NCBI GenBank assembly: GCA_001969505.1
Contig: LSSK01000854.1
Coordinates: 1 to 21,817, forward strand
Reading direction: 5' to 3'
DNA length: 21,817 nt
DNA from: Zancudomyces culisetae
Lineage: Eukaryota > Kickxellomycota > Harpellomycetes > Harpellales > Legeriomycetaceae
Below are positions 9,154 through 18,991 of the stretch, piece by piece. A program made the translations under genes and the position numbers. How positions within the stretch are numbered: the first letter of the stretch is position 1; every line of letters begins with the position of its first letter. The notes under the pieces are model-generated. The model did no database searches, was not told the DNA's origin, and saw only the letters and a list, made by a program, of their open reading frames with translations.

Positions 9154-12100
9154 ATGGACATGAGTATTCCTCTATCAGGTCGGGGTAGCCGCGAGGAATT
9201 AAAAGATACTAACACCGAGTCAAATAGTCGATTGAGCACTGTTTATACCTTTATTGATCCGCGGACAGTTGTAAACACGATCACAGACAGATTAAACTCA
9301 TTGATTTATAATGATAGTGATGTCAAAAACTCAACGGAGAATACCAAAGAGAATCCAGAAAGGGAAAAGGAAATATCTGATGTGATGGGCGGCCAACTCT
9401 CAAGTTTAAGTATTGATTTTGATGCTAATGAAGAAGATACATGTAGATACGCGTTGATGATAGCATGTATCAGTGACCAGATGGAGAGAAAAGGAAAGTA
9501 CAATCCGATTTTGACCTACGATTCTGAAATAATAGCAGGGCCAAAGGATGCATTTTACAATGGAAACGAGTCAAGTAAAAGCAAAGACATAAAATTTCGA
9601 TCGGCAGTGGATAATGATTATACTGTACCCGATGATTTCAGTCGCAAAACCCCGTCCGGTCATAAAGGATTTTATACAAGATCGGCTAATGAAGTGGATT
9701 TAAGAATTTTAGAGAAGGATGAATCGAAACTAGGAGACAAAGAATTCAAAACCAGTGCTGAAAATCTTAAAGATAACGACACCAAAAGTTTTGGCCAGCG
9801 AACAGCGGCCAAAGACGAGTATAGGACTAGAAATACCAGGTTTGGTAGGTTTTTGGGGTATGCACTTGGTACCAAGTATAAACAACCTGATGAAGAGAAG
9901 ACCAAGCTTCTCTATCCGAAAACACCACAAACGAGTAACGGAACATCGTTTCACCGATACGTTTTAAGCGAGGACATTACAGTGACACATCCGAAAAGCA
10001 TTCTTGTGAATAAATCAGAAGTAGATGGCGGTGTTGCACAAGGAAACACAGACATTGTGGAAAGCACAGTAATCTTAAGTAAAGTGTTTCTAGAGGCATT
10101 AAGAAAAAGGTTAAAAGTTGAGTCGGGAAATAAGATGCACCATATACTAACCAAATCAAGCTATCAGGGAATATACAAAAGCTTAAATAAGCCAGGGTAT
10201 ATAGATAATCTTATAAAATACGGTAACCTAAACAGCTTGCTGGCGCTAACTACAAAAGTTGTATGTGAGAACGTTTCTGCACAAGAACTGGCGGGGAGGT
10301 ATGCGGAAGTCGTTGGTCATCAGCTCGTAAAGACTATTGAGCTTTATTTGGATGTTGCTAACGGGCTTAAAAATAGTAATACTCCGCAGCAAGATATAGT
10401 ATTAGAACTGGAATATCTGCTTGAAAATGGGAACGAGAGGATCATGAGTGTTTTAAACAAAGGATATACAGAAATAAGCACTAATGACATAAAGTTTGAT
10501 GCCCACAGAAGAAGCAAATCCAGTGCAACTGATGAACCTGGTATAAGACATTATATTGGCCTTATTGGGCCAATGTTTAGGAAGCGAAATTTGTCTGAAT
10601 GGGTTAGGGTGGCATTTGAGGTCAGCAATGAAAAACACAAAGAGATGCTGGAGAGTATAAGGGTTTTTTGTAACGATGAGGTTCTTAGGGAGGATTTACT
10701 AAAGTGTTTTGAACTGATAAAGAATGGTGAGAACATGGTTGAAGCATACGATTCGTTTGTATCTGAAGAGGCTTTCTTTACATGGAGACATTATGAACTA
10801 ATTTCATTGAGCATTGTACTTAATAAATTTCCTCAAAAATCAGTAGCATTTGAGGGAAAGTCAACAAATCCCAACCGAGCGTCGGTAACACCGTTTACTT
10901 TTAGAACCAGATTCAGGCTTATACCAGACAAACGACTTGGGAGTTATAAATTGCTTTATAAAAAGGCCTTTCTGGCAGATGTTTACAACAATACCAGTTC
11001 CAAGACGGGATCTAATCTTTCTATTTCACAGAATGCTGAAAAGTTACTAAAGCAATGTGCGTTTGTATGGAGAATTGGTGATGGATTCAGAGCTACCTGT
11101 ATATTGGATGTTGTAAAAGAATACTGGATTAGCGGAACTTTACCTATAAGCTACTTATTTGATGCATTCAAGGGGGTGGAAAGAGCAATTTTGAAGGTAG
11201 GAAAAAGCAACTGGCAGAAAGCGTACGTTATATACTTGTCGAATACAGTTGATACTATTGAAATGCATGCATTAAGTCTACTAGAGGCATGCTTAGATGA
11301 TATCGATGCCGCCAGCGATGAAGATTTAAAAAACATTAGAAAAGTTTTAACGTGTATTGAGCAGGTAGAGTATGAGAGGGTTGCTACACCAGTTTCAAAT
11401 TTTGGTACACAAAAAGACGAAAAATCACGGATTGAAGCGAGCCGAGACAAAATAGAGGAAATACTGAAGCCAGTTGCAGGTCGTAATTACTTGGAAATGA
11501 AGAGAAAGGTTTTGGAGGATGAAAAAAACCTCGAATTTGCCTATTTGATATACATGGAGATAAGCAAGAATATAATAAAAGCTTACAACAAACTGATTGA
11601 GGCCTTTCCAAAAAACAGCATGTATTGTAACCACGATATTGCTGGAATATTCTTAACCATTGTGGTTCAAGCCTTCTACGAAGATGTAATGAATAATGTG
11701 TTCAAAAGGCGTGACCATGTTATCGAAACACATATAACATCCATGTTAACCGCTCATTCCACCTATATGCACCTCACATATTTATGCAAGTATCATGACT
11801 ATGAGGTTATCTATGAGCAGTCCCTGAATGAATGGTTCGATGATGTGTTAGATGGATGGCTAAGTGTGCTTGAGAAAGAGGTACCAGGATGGTTGAGTAA
11901 TGCACTATTGATGGATAAAAAAACGGATATACTGGGATTTTCAAAACACTCTTCATCTGTAACAGACCTAGTTGCATGTTTTGCACAGCAAATGCCAATT
12001 GTCGAGGCGATCAAATGGCCTTCAATGTCGTCGTATGGGCGGTTTTTGAACAGATTTTGTAAAATTATTAGCCAAAATTTTGAACAATACTCTATGGCGA

Positions 12101-15100
12101 TAGAACAACAATTTTACGATACACAAAAACCTGGCACAAATGCAGTAGCGACAGTACCAGGAGCGATGGGCATTGCTCATTTTAAAGAGAGTAGTGGATT
12201 GTTCAATGCGGCAAAACTGTTGGGAAAAACCAATTCTACTGATATTAGTAAGCAATACTCACTGGAGAGCAACTCACGATTTATCTCAGAGCTGTGTATA
12301 AAATTAAACAACATATACGTGGTATATGAGAAAATGAATTCTATATCAGCCCAGCTAAAGCTCCCTACTGTAGCAGTGGCGTTGGGAGGAGATGCGAGAC
12401 AATCATTAGGCTCACTAAGAACCTCAGCTGCCAGGTACATGTATTCTGTGAAGATTTGCACTTCAGAAAACGCTTATGCGTTTAAAACGAACAAGAACTC
12501 TCTTATGGAAAATACCGAAAGTAGCCAACCATATGTAAGACTAGTAATGAAATACAAAGATGGCCGCAATAAACCTCGTGAGATTACTGTAGGCCATACG
12601 CGAAGAGCGCGAACAAACACAGGTACTTTAAGGTGGAATCAGACATTTGATATAGAGCCACATCCATTCTATAGCGTATGTGTTCGTGACAAAGAAACCA
12701 ACACCATTAAATATCCCGTTGAGGTTAGAGTATGTACGAAAGATAAACCGCGAAGTTTAGGTGGTGTGGAAAAGATTCATGGAAGCGGCGTATTCTTTCT
12801 TTCGAGCGCTATTCTCAAGTCCAATGGCAATGTCGTCGATTTAAATGTTGATCTCGCACCAAGCGGAAGCATTTTGATTAAGATTGGTGTGGATTTCCAC
12901 GTCGATGATATGATGTTCTACTTTGGCAGAATGTTTAATATATTAGATCGTACTCTTACGGGCTTAGAGTGTCGGCTAATTGAGGAGTCGTTGATTTCTA
13001 TTCGGTCGCAGCTATTTAAAGCGTTTGTCAAGGCACGGCGTAAAACCGGGAAAATCGTTGAAAAAACTCCGAACGGTTCATATTCTCCTTTCAGAAATAT
13101 GAGTAGTGCCACGTTGAGCACAGGTAATACTAGCAAACCTGGCACTTTTACGAGTGATGGGATATCGAACAGAGATGATAATCATAAACGAAACACTATC
13201 TTTGGAGGGCTACCGCTCAACTTTTTAAAGAAAACTGTAGGGTATTTCCATCGCGAGGAGGAAAGTGTAGGTTTTTATCGGATTTCTGTTCATGCCTGGG
13301 AAGAAGGCCTGGTTCCAATCATAGATTATCTAAATACCAATTTGCGAATTCTTTATTCGTTTTCGTATGAAGAAGTAGCGGATAGGATAGTGTTGCAGCT
13401 TTGGAATGAAATGCTTCGTGCGTTTTTAAGTATTTTGCTTCCTCAACTACGTGATGACACGTTAGATCTAGCGAAGCCATTTGCCGAGCCTGACTTGTGT
13501 ATTATTTACGACTCAATAGACTACTTTAAGTGGTTTTTCAGTGGTGGAGATGACAAGAATGGTCTAAGCATGGATCTATTAGAAAACTATCAGTACCGCG
13601 ATCTCTTTTATGTCAAGGACATATATTACCGAAGCACATTAGAGCTAATCAACGAATACATAACTGTGAATAAAGAGTTTGAGCTTATGAGCATCCGCAG
13701 CAACTCATCTTTCCCATCCTCTGATGCAAAGGTCTCATCTACCTGTTCTAACAGTATCATTACAAAAAAACCCCTCCCAACACCCCCAAGCGAAAATGCG
13801 CATGGTGGAATACTATCACAGACCTCTCCTCTATCTCAGCCTAAAACCGCTAAAGAGACCTTCCCAGGAGTTAGTGCGATAGGCATCAAATCCAAAGATG
13901 GGAAAGTTACAGGTGTTGATGTCAAAAAATTATCCACAGTTTACAACAACTCTGAGGCGGACACAGGCTTAACACAGCTATCCAAAGTTTACGCTTTTGC
14001 TGACCATCAGGTACCAGATTCCGAATTGTCTCCTAGAAACACTTCTACTTCTATACACATTAGAGTACCACCCACTCTTACACCAGATCGATTTGTTGTA
14101 AACTCTGTAGTGCCTTTAAAGGATAAATTTTATGTCCCAAACAAAAGTTCAACCGGAAAACCGCTTCCAAATACACCAGAGAAAAAATCCAGTCAAAAAC
14201 ATGCTCGTATTGGTAGTGGAGCCTTTGGGAAGTTGTTGACTCTTGAGAGCATAATGAGATCTGCAGACGCAGACGCCCAAGCTGCCTCTTCAGATACAAA
14301 TATTGGTGATAAATCAAGTAGATCTGGCCATGATAGTGTTTTTACCGGATCTCCAGGTGCTCTGCAAAAAGTTACTGAGGATAAGCATAGTTTGACTGAA
14401 AGAAAACCCATCAGTACTCACATAGACTCTGTCAACAAGGGGCCAAATAATGATGTATCACCGTATCCAACTCCGGCATTAGCTAAAAACTCATCACAGC
14501 CTGGCCAGAATCCGGTAGAAACGGCAAAATCGTACATTCTTAATACTTTAAATTCCGAAAATGACGCCAAGACACGCCCGAACAAAGCTATTACTAAATA
14601 CTACAAACATAATCATTCAAAGTCGACCTTTGTACCATCTCAAAATTATGAACAAAAACTACCTATTGGTGTTTTAAATAAGCATAAAAGTGTGGGAGCT
14701 TCGAACCTAGACACACATATCCCAACAGCTACGCCAGCTAATAGGTATTTCCACGACCAGTTTTATAATGATGATACTGGAAATAATAATAGTTACAATA
14801 GTAATAGTAACTCTAATGGCAATGGCAATGGTGAGATTGCTTATTTAAACATAAATGAAAATAAGAGTAAGAATACGAATAATATTGACAACTCTCGACT
14901 GCTGGTTCCTGATTCTTCGTTTTATATTTCTGAATTACAGCAAACTAAAGATACAGATCCCACTCCCTTTACCAAAAACCGTGAAATTATTCCAAACAAA
15001 GCAGATTACATCTTGAGACTGCTTCGTCTTCGAACCGATGATGACACCGCTGCCCGATTTATTGAATCGCAGCTATTGAACAGAACCAAGAGGCTGAAAT

Positions 15101-15117
15101 GGCTAGTAAAAGACTGA
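9154..15117 (+). CDS. ync13: Munc13/Ync13-like vesicle priming protein with C2 and MHD domains
   Basis: Large cytosolic protein (1987 residues, one exon) of the fungal Munc13 family. In fission yeast its relative acts at the division plane, coordinating exocytosis and wall integrity. Order: disordered, charged N-terminus (about 1-300); helical region (about 300-880); MHD1-like segment (about 890-985, starting near NEWFDDVLDGWL and ending KIISQNFEQYSMAIEQQF); C2 domain (about 1095-1248, YMYSVKICTS to LIKIGVDF); MHD2-like segment (about 1370-1440 and beyond, SVHAWEEGLVPIIDYLNTNL); disordered Ser/Thr/Asn/Pro-rich tail (about 1510-1945); and a conserved-looking basic helix at the C-terminus (ADYILRLLRLRTDDDTAARF). 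Placement of C2 between the MHDs is the fungal arrangement. The C2 loops lack usual Ca2+ ligands: SQPYV with Q1125 in place of SDPYV, and T1195-K-D. The tail has KPLPTPP and KPLPNTP, both [RK]xxPxxP SH3-ligand patterns, and an Asn-rich run from a microsatellite-like DNA stretch. The ATG is preceded in frame by TAA at 9133. It is longer than the fission yeast relative because of both extensions. Function is inferred from family. Confidence 0.87.
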   Translation: MDMSIPLSGRGSREELKDTNTESNSRLSTVYTFIDPRTVVNTITDRLNSLIYNDSDVKNSTENTKENPEREKEISDVMGGQLSSLSIDFDANEEDTCRYALMIACISDQMERKGKYNPILTYDSEIIAGPKDAFYNGNESSKSKDIKFRSAVDNDYTVPDDFSRKTPSGHKGFYTRSANEVDLRILEKDESKLGDKEFKTSAENLKDNDTKSFGQRTAAKDEYRTRNTRFGRFLGYALGTKYKQPDEEKTKLLYPKTPQTSNGTSFHRYVLSEDITVTHPKSILVNKSEVDGGVAQGNTDIVESTVILSKVFLEALRKRLKVESGNKMHHILTKSSYQGIYKSLNKPGYIDNLIKYGNLNSLLALTTKVVCENVSAQELAGRYAEVVGHQLVKTIELYLDVANGLKNSNTPQQDIVLELEYLLENGNERIMSVLNKGYTEISTNDIKFDAHRRSKSSATDEPGIRHYIGLIGPMFRKRNLSEWVRVAFEVSNEKHKEMLESIRVFCNDEVLREDLLKCFELIKNGENMVEAYDSFVSEEAFFTWRHYELISLSIVLNKFPQKSVAFEGKSTNPNRASVTPFTFRTRFRLIPDKRLGSYKLLYKKAFLADVYNNTSSKTGSNLSISQNAEKLLKQCAFVWRIGDGFRATCILDVVKEYWISGTLPISYLFDAFKGVERAILKVGKSNWQKAYVIYLSNTVDTIEMHALSLLEACLDDIDAASDEDLKNIRKVLTCIEQVEYERVATPVSNFGTQKDEKSRIEASRDKIEEILKPVAGRNYLEMKRKVLEDEKNLEFAYLIYMEISKNIIKAYNKLIEAFPKNSMYCNHDIAGIFLTIVVQAFYEDVMNNVFKRRDHVIETHITSMLTAHSTYMHLTYLCKYHDYEVIYEQSLNEWFDDVLDGWLSVLEKEVPGWLSNALLMDKKTDILGFSKHSSSVTDLVACFAQQMPIVEAIKWPSMSSYGRFLNRFCKIISQNFEQYSMAIEQQFYDTQKPGTNAVATVPGAMGIAHFKESSGLFNAAKLLGKTNSTDISKQYSLESNSRFISELCIKLNNIYVVYEKMNSISAQLKLPTVAVALGGDARQSLGSLRTSAARYMYSVKICTSENAYAFKTNKNSLMENTESSQPYVRLVMKYKDGRNKPREITVGHTRRARTNTGTLRWNQTFDIEPHPFYSVCVRDKETNTIKYPVEVRVCTKDKPRSLGGVEKIHGSGVFFLSSAILKSNGNVVDLNVDLAPSGSILIKIGVDFHVDDMMFYFGRMFNILDRTLTGLECRLIEESLISIRSQLFKAFVKARRKTGKIVEKTPNGSYSPFRNMSSATLSTGNTSKPGTFTSDGISNRDDNHKRNTIFGGLPLNFLKKTVGYFHREEESVGFYRISVHAWEEGLVPIIDYLNTNLRILYSFSYEEVADRIVLQLWNEMLRAFLSILLPQLRDDTLDLAKPFAEPDLCIIYDSIDYFKWFFSGGDDKNGLSMDLLENYQYRDLFYVKDIYYRSTLELINEYITVNKEFELMSIRSNSSFPSSDAKVSSTCSNSIITKKPLPTPPSENAHGGILSQTSPLSQPKTAKETFPGVSAIGIKSKDGKVTGVDVKKLSTVYNNSEADTGLTQLSKVYAFADHQVPDSELSPRNTSTSIHIRVPPTLTPDRFVVNSVVPLKDKFYVPNKSSTGKPLPNTPEKKSSQKHARIGSGAFGKLLTLESIMRSADADAQAASSDTNIGDKSSRSGHDSVFTGSPGALQKVTEDKHSLTERKPISTHIDSVNKGPNNDVSPYPTPALAKNSSQPGQNPVETAKSYILNTLNSENDAKTRPNKAITKYYKHNHSKSTFVPSQNYEQKLPIGVLNKHKSVGASNLDTHIPTATPANRYFHDQFYNDDTGNNNSYNSNSNSNGNGNGEIAYLNINENKSKNTNNIDNSRLLVPDSSFYISELQQTKDTDPTPFTKNREIIPNKADYILRLLRLRTDDDTAARFIESQLLNRTKRLKWLVKD
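14775..14830 (+). repeat. AAT/AGT/GGC trinucleotide-like repeat coding an Asn-rich run
   Basis: Inside the tail of the Munc13-like protein the DNA alternates AAT/AAC with AGT, TCT and GGC codons, giving runs of Asn-Ser then Asn-Gly. This is typical slippage-prone low complexity, likely variable in length between strains. Confidence 0.7.
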
Positions 15118-15522
15118 AGTATCTTATTTCCCTTTCTATCATCACACTCCTTTACTTTTATCACCTCTTCATCTAAACCATCTTGCTTTTTTATCACTAC
15201 AACAACATTCAAGATATCCTGTAGCACATATATCAGTATTTCTGAAAACCGCTCCTAATTTACATTTACATTTACATATACATATACATTTTTTTTGTTT
15301 TACCATTCCTTGTTTAACAGCTTATAAAAGCATGTTTTTAATACTACTTTTATTAATTTTGTAAATATCTTTAATAGACAACTTGAATTCCATAATTGAA
15401 GGTGCTAAACAAAAACAAATACAAAAAAAAATGAAGAGGGGATGGAAGAGGAGAAATAATAAAATTTCAAAGCGCAGTGTCAGTGGTAATAATAAAAAGT
15501 GCAATGCTGAAAAGCATAGAGT
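15118..15522. other. Convergent 3' spacer between Munc13-like and DBP5 genes
   Basis: These 405 bp take the 3' ends of two genes running toward each other. It contains a TTTACA x3 then TATACA x2 repeat at 15259-15288 followed by T8. In yeasts such TA-rich strings beside T/A runs act as polyadenylation signals; here that is inferred. Long A runs nearer DBP5 (15410-15431) could serve the opposite strand. Confidence 0.55.
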
Positions 15523-17283
15523 TTAAGACTTTAGCGCCTCCTTCAGAATCTTTGCAATTCTTTCTTCATCATCTGTTGGAACCTTAACAATTTCACAGCC
15601 AAAGTGATTTTGTATAGCTTTCATTTCATCATAACTTCTCTGATCGCTAACAAAATTGACACTAGCACCAGTTCTTCCAAATCTTCCCGTCCGTCCAATT
15701 CTATGTAGATAGGTTTCGGGATCGGGTCTGCCATTCCCATCCACGGGAATGTCATAGTTGATTACCATGTTTACTTGGGAAATATCTATTCCTCTAGCCA
15801 TAACATTTGTTGTAATTAAAACTTTTGTTGTTCCCTGTCTAAAACTATCCATAATCGTATCTCTATCTTTACTTTCCATTTTTCCGTGTAGAGATACTAC
15901 TTTGTGTCCTTGTGCTGTCATTTTCATGGCTATTTTATCTGCTGTATCTCTCTTTCGCACAAATATGATACTCTGGCCAATTGTAAGCAGCGAGTAAAGG
16001 CTAACCAATATCTCGAACTTGTGTTCTTCGCTTTTGCAGTCCATATAGAATTGTTTAATACCTGCTACCGTTAACTCCTCTGCCTTTAGACTGATTTCGT
16101 TAGCACCAGGTGCAAACCTTTGACTGAATGTTCTGACTTTATCCGGAAACGTAGCTGAAAACAAAACTATTTGGCAAGTCTTTGGCATCAGAGTCCTAAT
16201 TCTCAGACTCTGATCTCCTAGTCCCTGCACGTCCAACATATTGTCGGCTTCATCAAGGACAAATATCTTAATCATATTAACAGGCAAAAGTCGCTTTGAA
16301 ATCAGCTCTGTTACTTTTCCTGGTGTTCCCACTATCAAGTGTGCGTCGATCTTTTCCCTTGCCTTTTCGTCATCCTTTACCGCCGAGTGCACTTTCAGTT
16401 GAGTATACTTTGCCATCTCCTCAACTACTTGCAAGATTTGCCTCGCAAGCTCCCTCGTAGGTCCTAAGCATATCGCCTATTCCGTATTTAATTTTTTGGT
16501 AAAAAACTGCAGCATTTGAATTACCAGCAAAAAAAAACATAAAAATGAATAGAGGGCACAAGAACAAACATATTTTACTATTAGGTTATTTCTTTTGGAA
16601 TCATTTACATACCTGTGGTGTATTGTTGGAGAAGTCGATTCGGCTAAGCATGGTCAAGACAAAGGCTGCGGTTTTTCCTGTTCCAGATTGGGATTGACCA
16701 ATCATATTTTTAGGCCTATTTAAGTCGTCATGCCAAAATATTGATATGCTGTACATAAACACATATATATACAGATTGCACCATTGCACTTACGGGTTAG
16801 CAAGCAACAAAGGCAACGCCTTTTCTTGGATTTTCGAAGGTTTTGAAAATTTCATATCGTAAATTCCCTTCAGTAAATCCTTATGTCTATAAAGATAGTT
16901 AAAATACGTTATAAATATGAACCAACCGCACTAATATTATTGTAACCAGACTGCAATATAAAAATGATGCTTACAATCCAAGTTCTTCAAATGATTTCAC
17001 TGAATACAGAGGTGAGTTTGGATCACCCTTTGAATCAGCCAGCTTCACCTGAACCTCCTCTTTAACTTCGACTAGATTGTCATTTTTGGTGACCTTCTCT
17101 ATTTATTTAAAAACAATTCGAGATTTTAGAACTGAATAATTATTGCCTTGGGCGTATGCGATTAGAAACTCAGGATTATGACTGTTAAAACATTAAGCTA
17201 AGCATAAATATATGTTTTGTTTTACCTGAATCGTCATCCAAATCTAAGCTATATCCCCCAAAATTTTTCTTTTCGTCGCTCAT
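15523..17283 (-). CDS. DBP5: DBP5-type DEAD-box ATP-dependent RNA helicase, five exons
   Basis: mRNA-export helicase that at the cytoplasmic face of the nuclear pore strips export factors from mRNPs, activated by Gle1/IP6 in known systems. Minus-strand exons are 17283-17226, 17098-16975, 16886-16794, 16715-16613 and 16476-15523. All phases fit and every intron is GT..TAG (127, 88, 78 and 136 nt). The product is 443 residues. Motifs in order: Dbp5-type lead-in [15 protein letters not shown] (47-61); Q motif KPSKIQ (76-81); motif I SQSGTGKT (100-107); Ia PTREL (132-136); GTPGK (176-180); II DEAD (201-204); III SAT (233-235); [33 protein letters not shown] (384-391). [16 protein letters not shown] and SPLYS-SFEELGL separate it from eIF4A. 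The N-terminal extension is short, so the protein is about 40 residues shorter than the yeast one. CTG at L50 and L66, conserved leucines, indicates the standard code. All four introns lie in the first 378 coding nt. Confidence 0.95.
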
Positions 17284-18202
17284 TGTTCAATCGCTAATTT
17301 CGTTATAAAGAAATGTAAACAGGACAAAAAAATTTTTGTTTGTATATTTACTGTAAACACGATTTTTTTTCCCTCTTTTTATTTTTCGCCTCGAAAAACC
17401 AGCCAATAGTTTTGAGTTAATCATGGGGTTTAACTTGGGGGACTATGGTTGGCCATTGGTAGCAATTAACTGGGATATTATCGGAATATTGGATTGCCAA
17501 CACTCTCAATCTTCCTTTCGTTGTTTAAAAACTGCAAGCAATATACAGTATACAGGCAGTGTATACTATAAAGACTTGAGCCCCTTTCTAATTAATACGT
17601 ACTACAGCTTACTCTATTTTTAAAAAAACTAGAGCAACCCATTGATGGGGTGTATAAACACGATATATTAGGCATTTCAAGTACTGAATTGATCTGTATA
17701 CCATGAATTAAGAGCTACAAAAATGTATATAAAGTGAATTTCTACTATCTATACCTAGCTTACGTATATTAATATAAATTTCTAACATAAATGGTGTTGA
17801 ATCTTCTCGGATCACCCAGCTTAAACATACGTCTTGGAAGCCATTCAGCAAAAGGGAAAAGAATTCACAAAAATTTGCTATGCATAGTAAGATGTAACAT
17901 TTTTTTAAACGTTCAAATACTGGGTGATTGATAGTTACCTATCTACATGCACCTATTTTTTTTAAAAGCAAATACACTTTCTTGGAAAATAATTATAAAA
18001 GCTTTTCAAAAAAAGCATGATCGTATAAACAAGGTCTACGGAAAAACGGGCAAAACTACAAATATAAAAACCCTCCGAATGTGAATATTGCTTTTGTTGT
18101 ACAAAAAAACAGAGTTTATTATTGCCTTAAGGCTACGCCTACTGTTTTTGCACAGAACAAAGCATCCATTTTAGCAGTAAAAGCGATTGTCTTCTTATAC
18201 TG

Positions 18203-18210
18203 TCACGTGA
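18203..18210. promoter_or_regulatory. TCACGTGA E-box palindrome
   Basis: This is the core bHLH site bound by Cbf1/Pho4-type factors in yeasts. It is about 780 bp from GT15 copy 2 and 920 bp from DBP5, so assignment to either gene is uncertain. Confidence 0.3.
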
Positions 18211-18911
18211 AAATCAGGCGTATGAACTTCACATAAGGTTGGATTTGCCTACAGCCACGTTTTTATTGAAAAACAGTATCAAGCACGTTGAGATTCAATA
18301 ATAATGGGTTTATGCTTTCTCAGCGCTGACAGTATCAAAAAAAAGGAGGCGTGGATAAGTAAAATCATATGTGAAAGCAAATCAAACTCAAAGCGAGAAG
18401 CAAGTTTTGTGATATCCGGATACAATTTAGAAAATTGCGGATTATTTTTTTGCTATAACATTTTCGTATACCACAATGCTGGAGTAATTCACATGGTCTG
18501 AGTTGTAATTCTGGAATCAATAACAACCCCTTGTTAGAGTATCATACCAGACGGAAATTATTTCGAGCACAATGTACACTTACAGTTTTGTCATTAATGC
18601 ACTTTCTCAAGCAGTTGGGAAATAAAAATGTTGAGTCTTCCGTACCCTAAATATCCCAAACACATTAACAGAAAAAATGGAACACAAATGTGACATTCTA
18701 TTTTTTTTGGGCCCTGGCTATTACAAGCCAAACAAAGGAATGTATCGTACAAATAAATAGCCTTGCGTGAAAATATATTCTTATAGATTATTTATCGGCA
18801 ATGGTCATACACCGAATGCAAAAAATATTATAGCCCAGAGTATTAAGCTTTAAAAATCCTTTGAGGTATTGGGTGCATTTATATAATAATATTTACTTTT
18901 GAAATAAAATG

Positions 18912-18918
18912 TATAAAA
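18912..18918 (+). promoter_or_regulatory. TATA box of GT15 copy 2
   Basis: TATAAAA lies 80 bp upstream of the ATG. All three GT15 genes in the window have a TATA motif 55-90 bp from their start, which strengthens each single call. Confidence 0.45.
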
Positions 18919-18991
18919 GAAGCAAAATATCGCAAGCTAGGATTAGTTCATTTTTTCTATAAAAAAAACAGGTGTATTAGTACGAGGTAAC

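Larger units (their letters stand above)
17284..18991. other. Divergent spacer between DBP5 and GT15 copy 2
   Basis: This 1.7 kb AT-rich region holds the promoters of DBP5 (leftward) and GT15 copy 2 (rightward). Visible elements are an 8-bp hairpin at 17547-17567 (agtataca, 5-nt loop, tgtatact), a distant 9-bp inverted repeat (17811-17819 with 17920-17928) and a TCACGTGA E-box palindrome at 18203-18210. Two 65-66 codon open frames (17423-17623, 18304-18501) have no recognisable content. No RNA gene was recognised. Confidence 0.55.

Noticed and set aside
17423-17623. 66-codon open frame upstream of DBP5
   Set aside because: No similarity recognised and no sign of a coding pattern; it contains the 8-bp hairpin instead.
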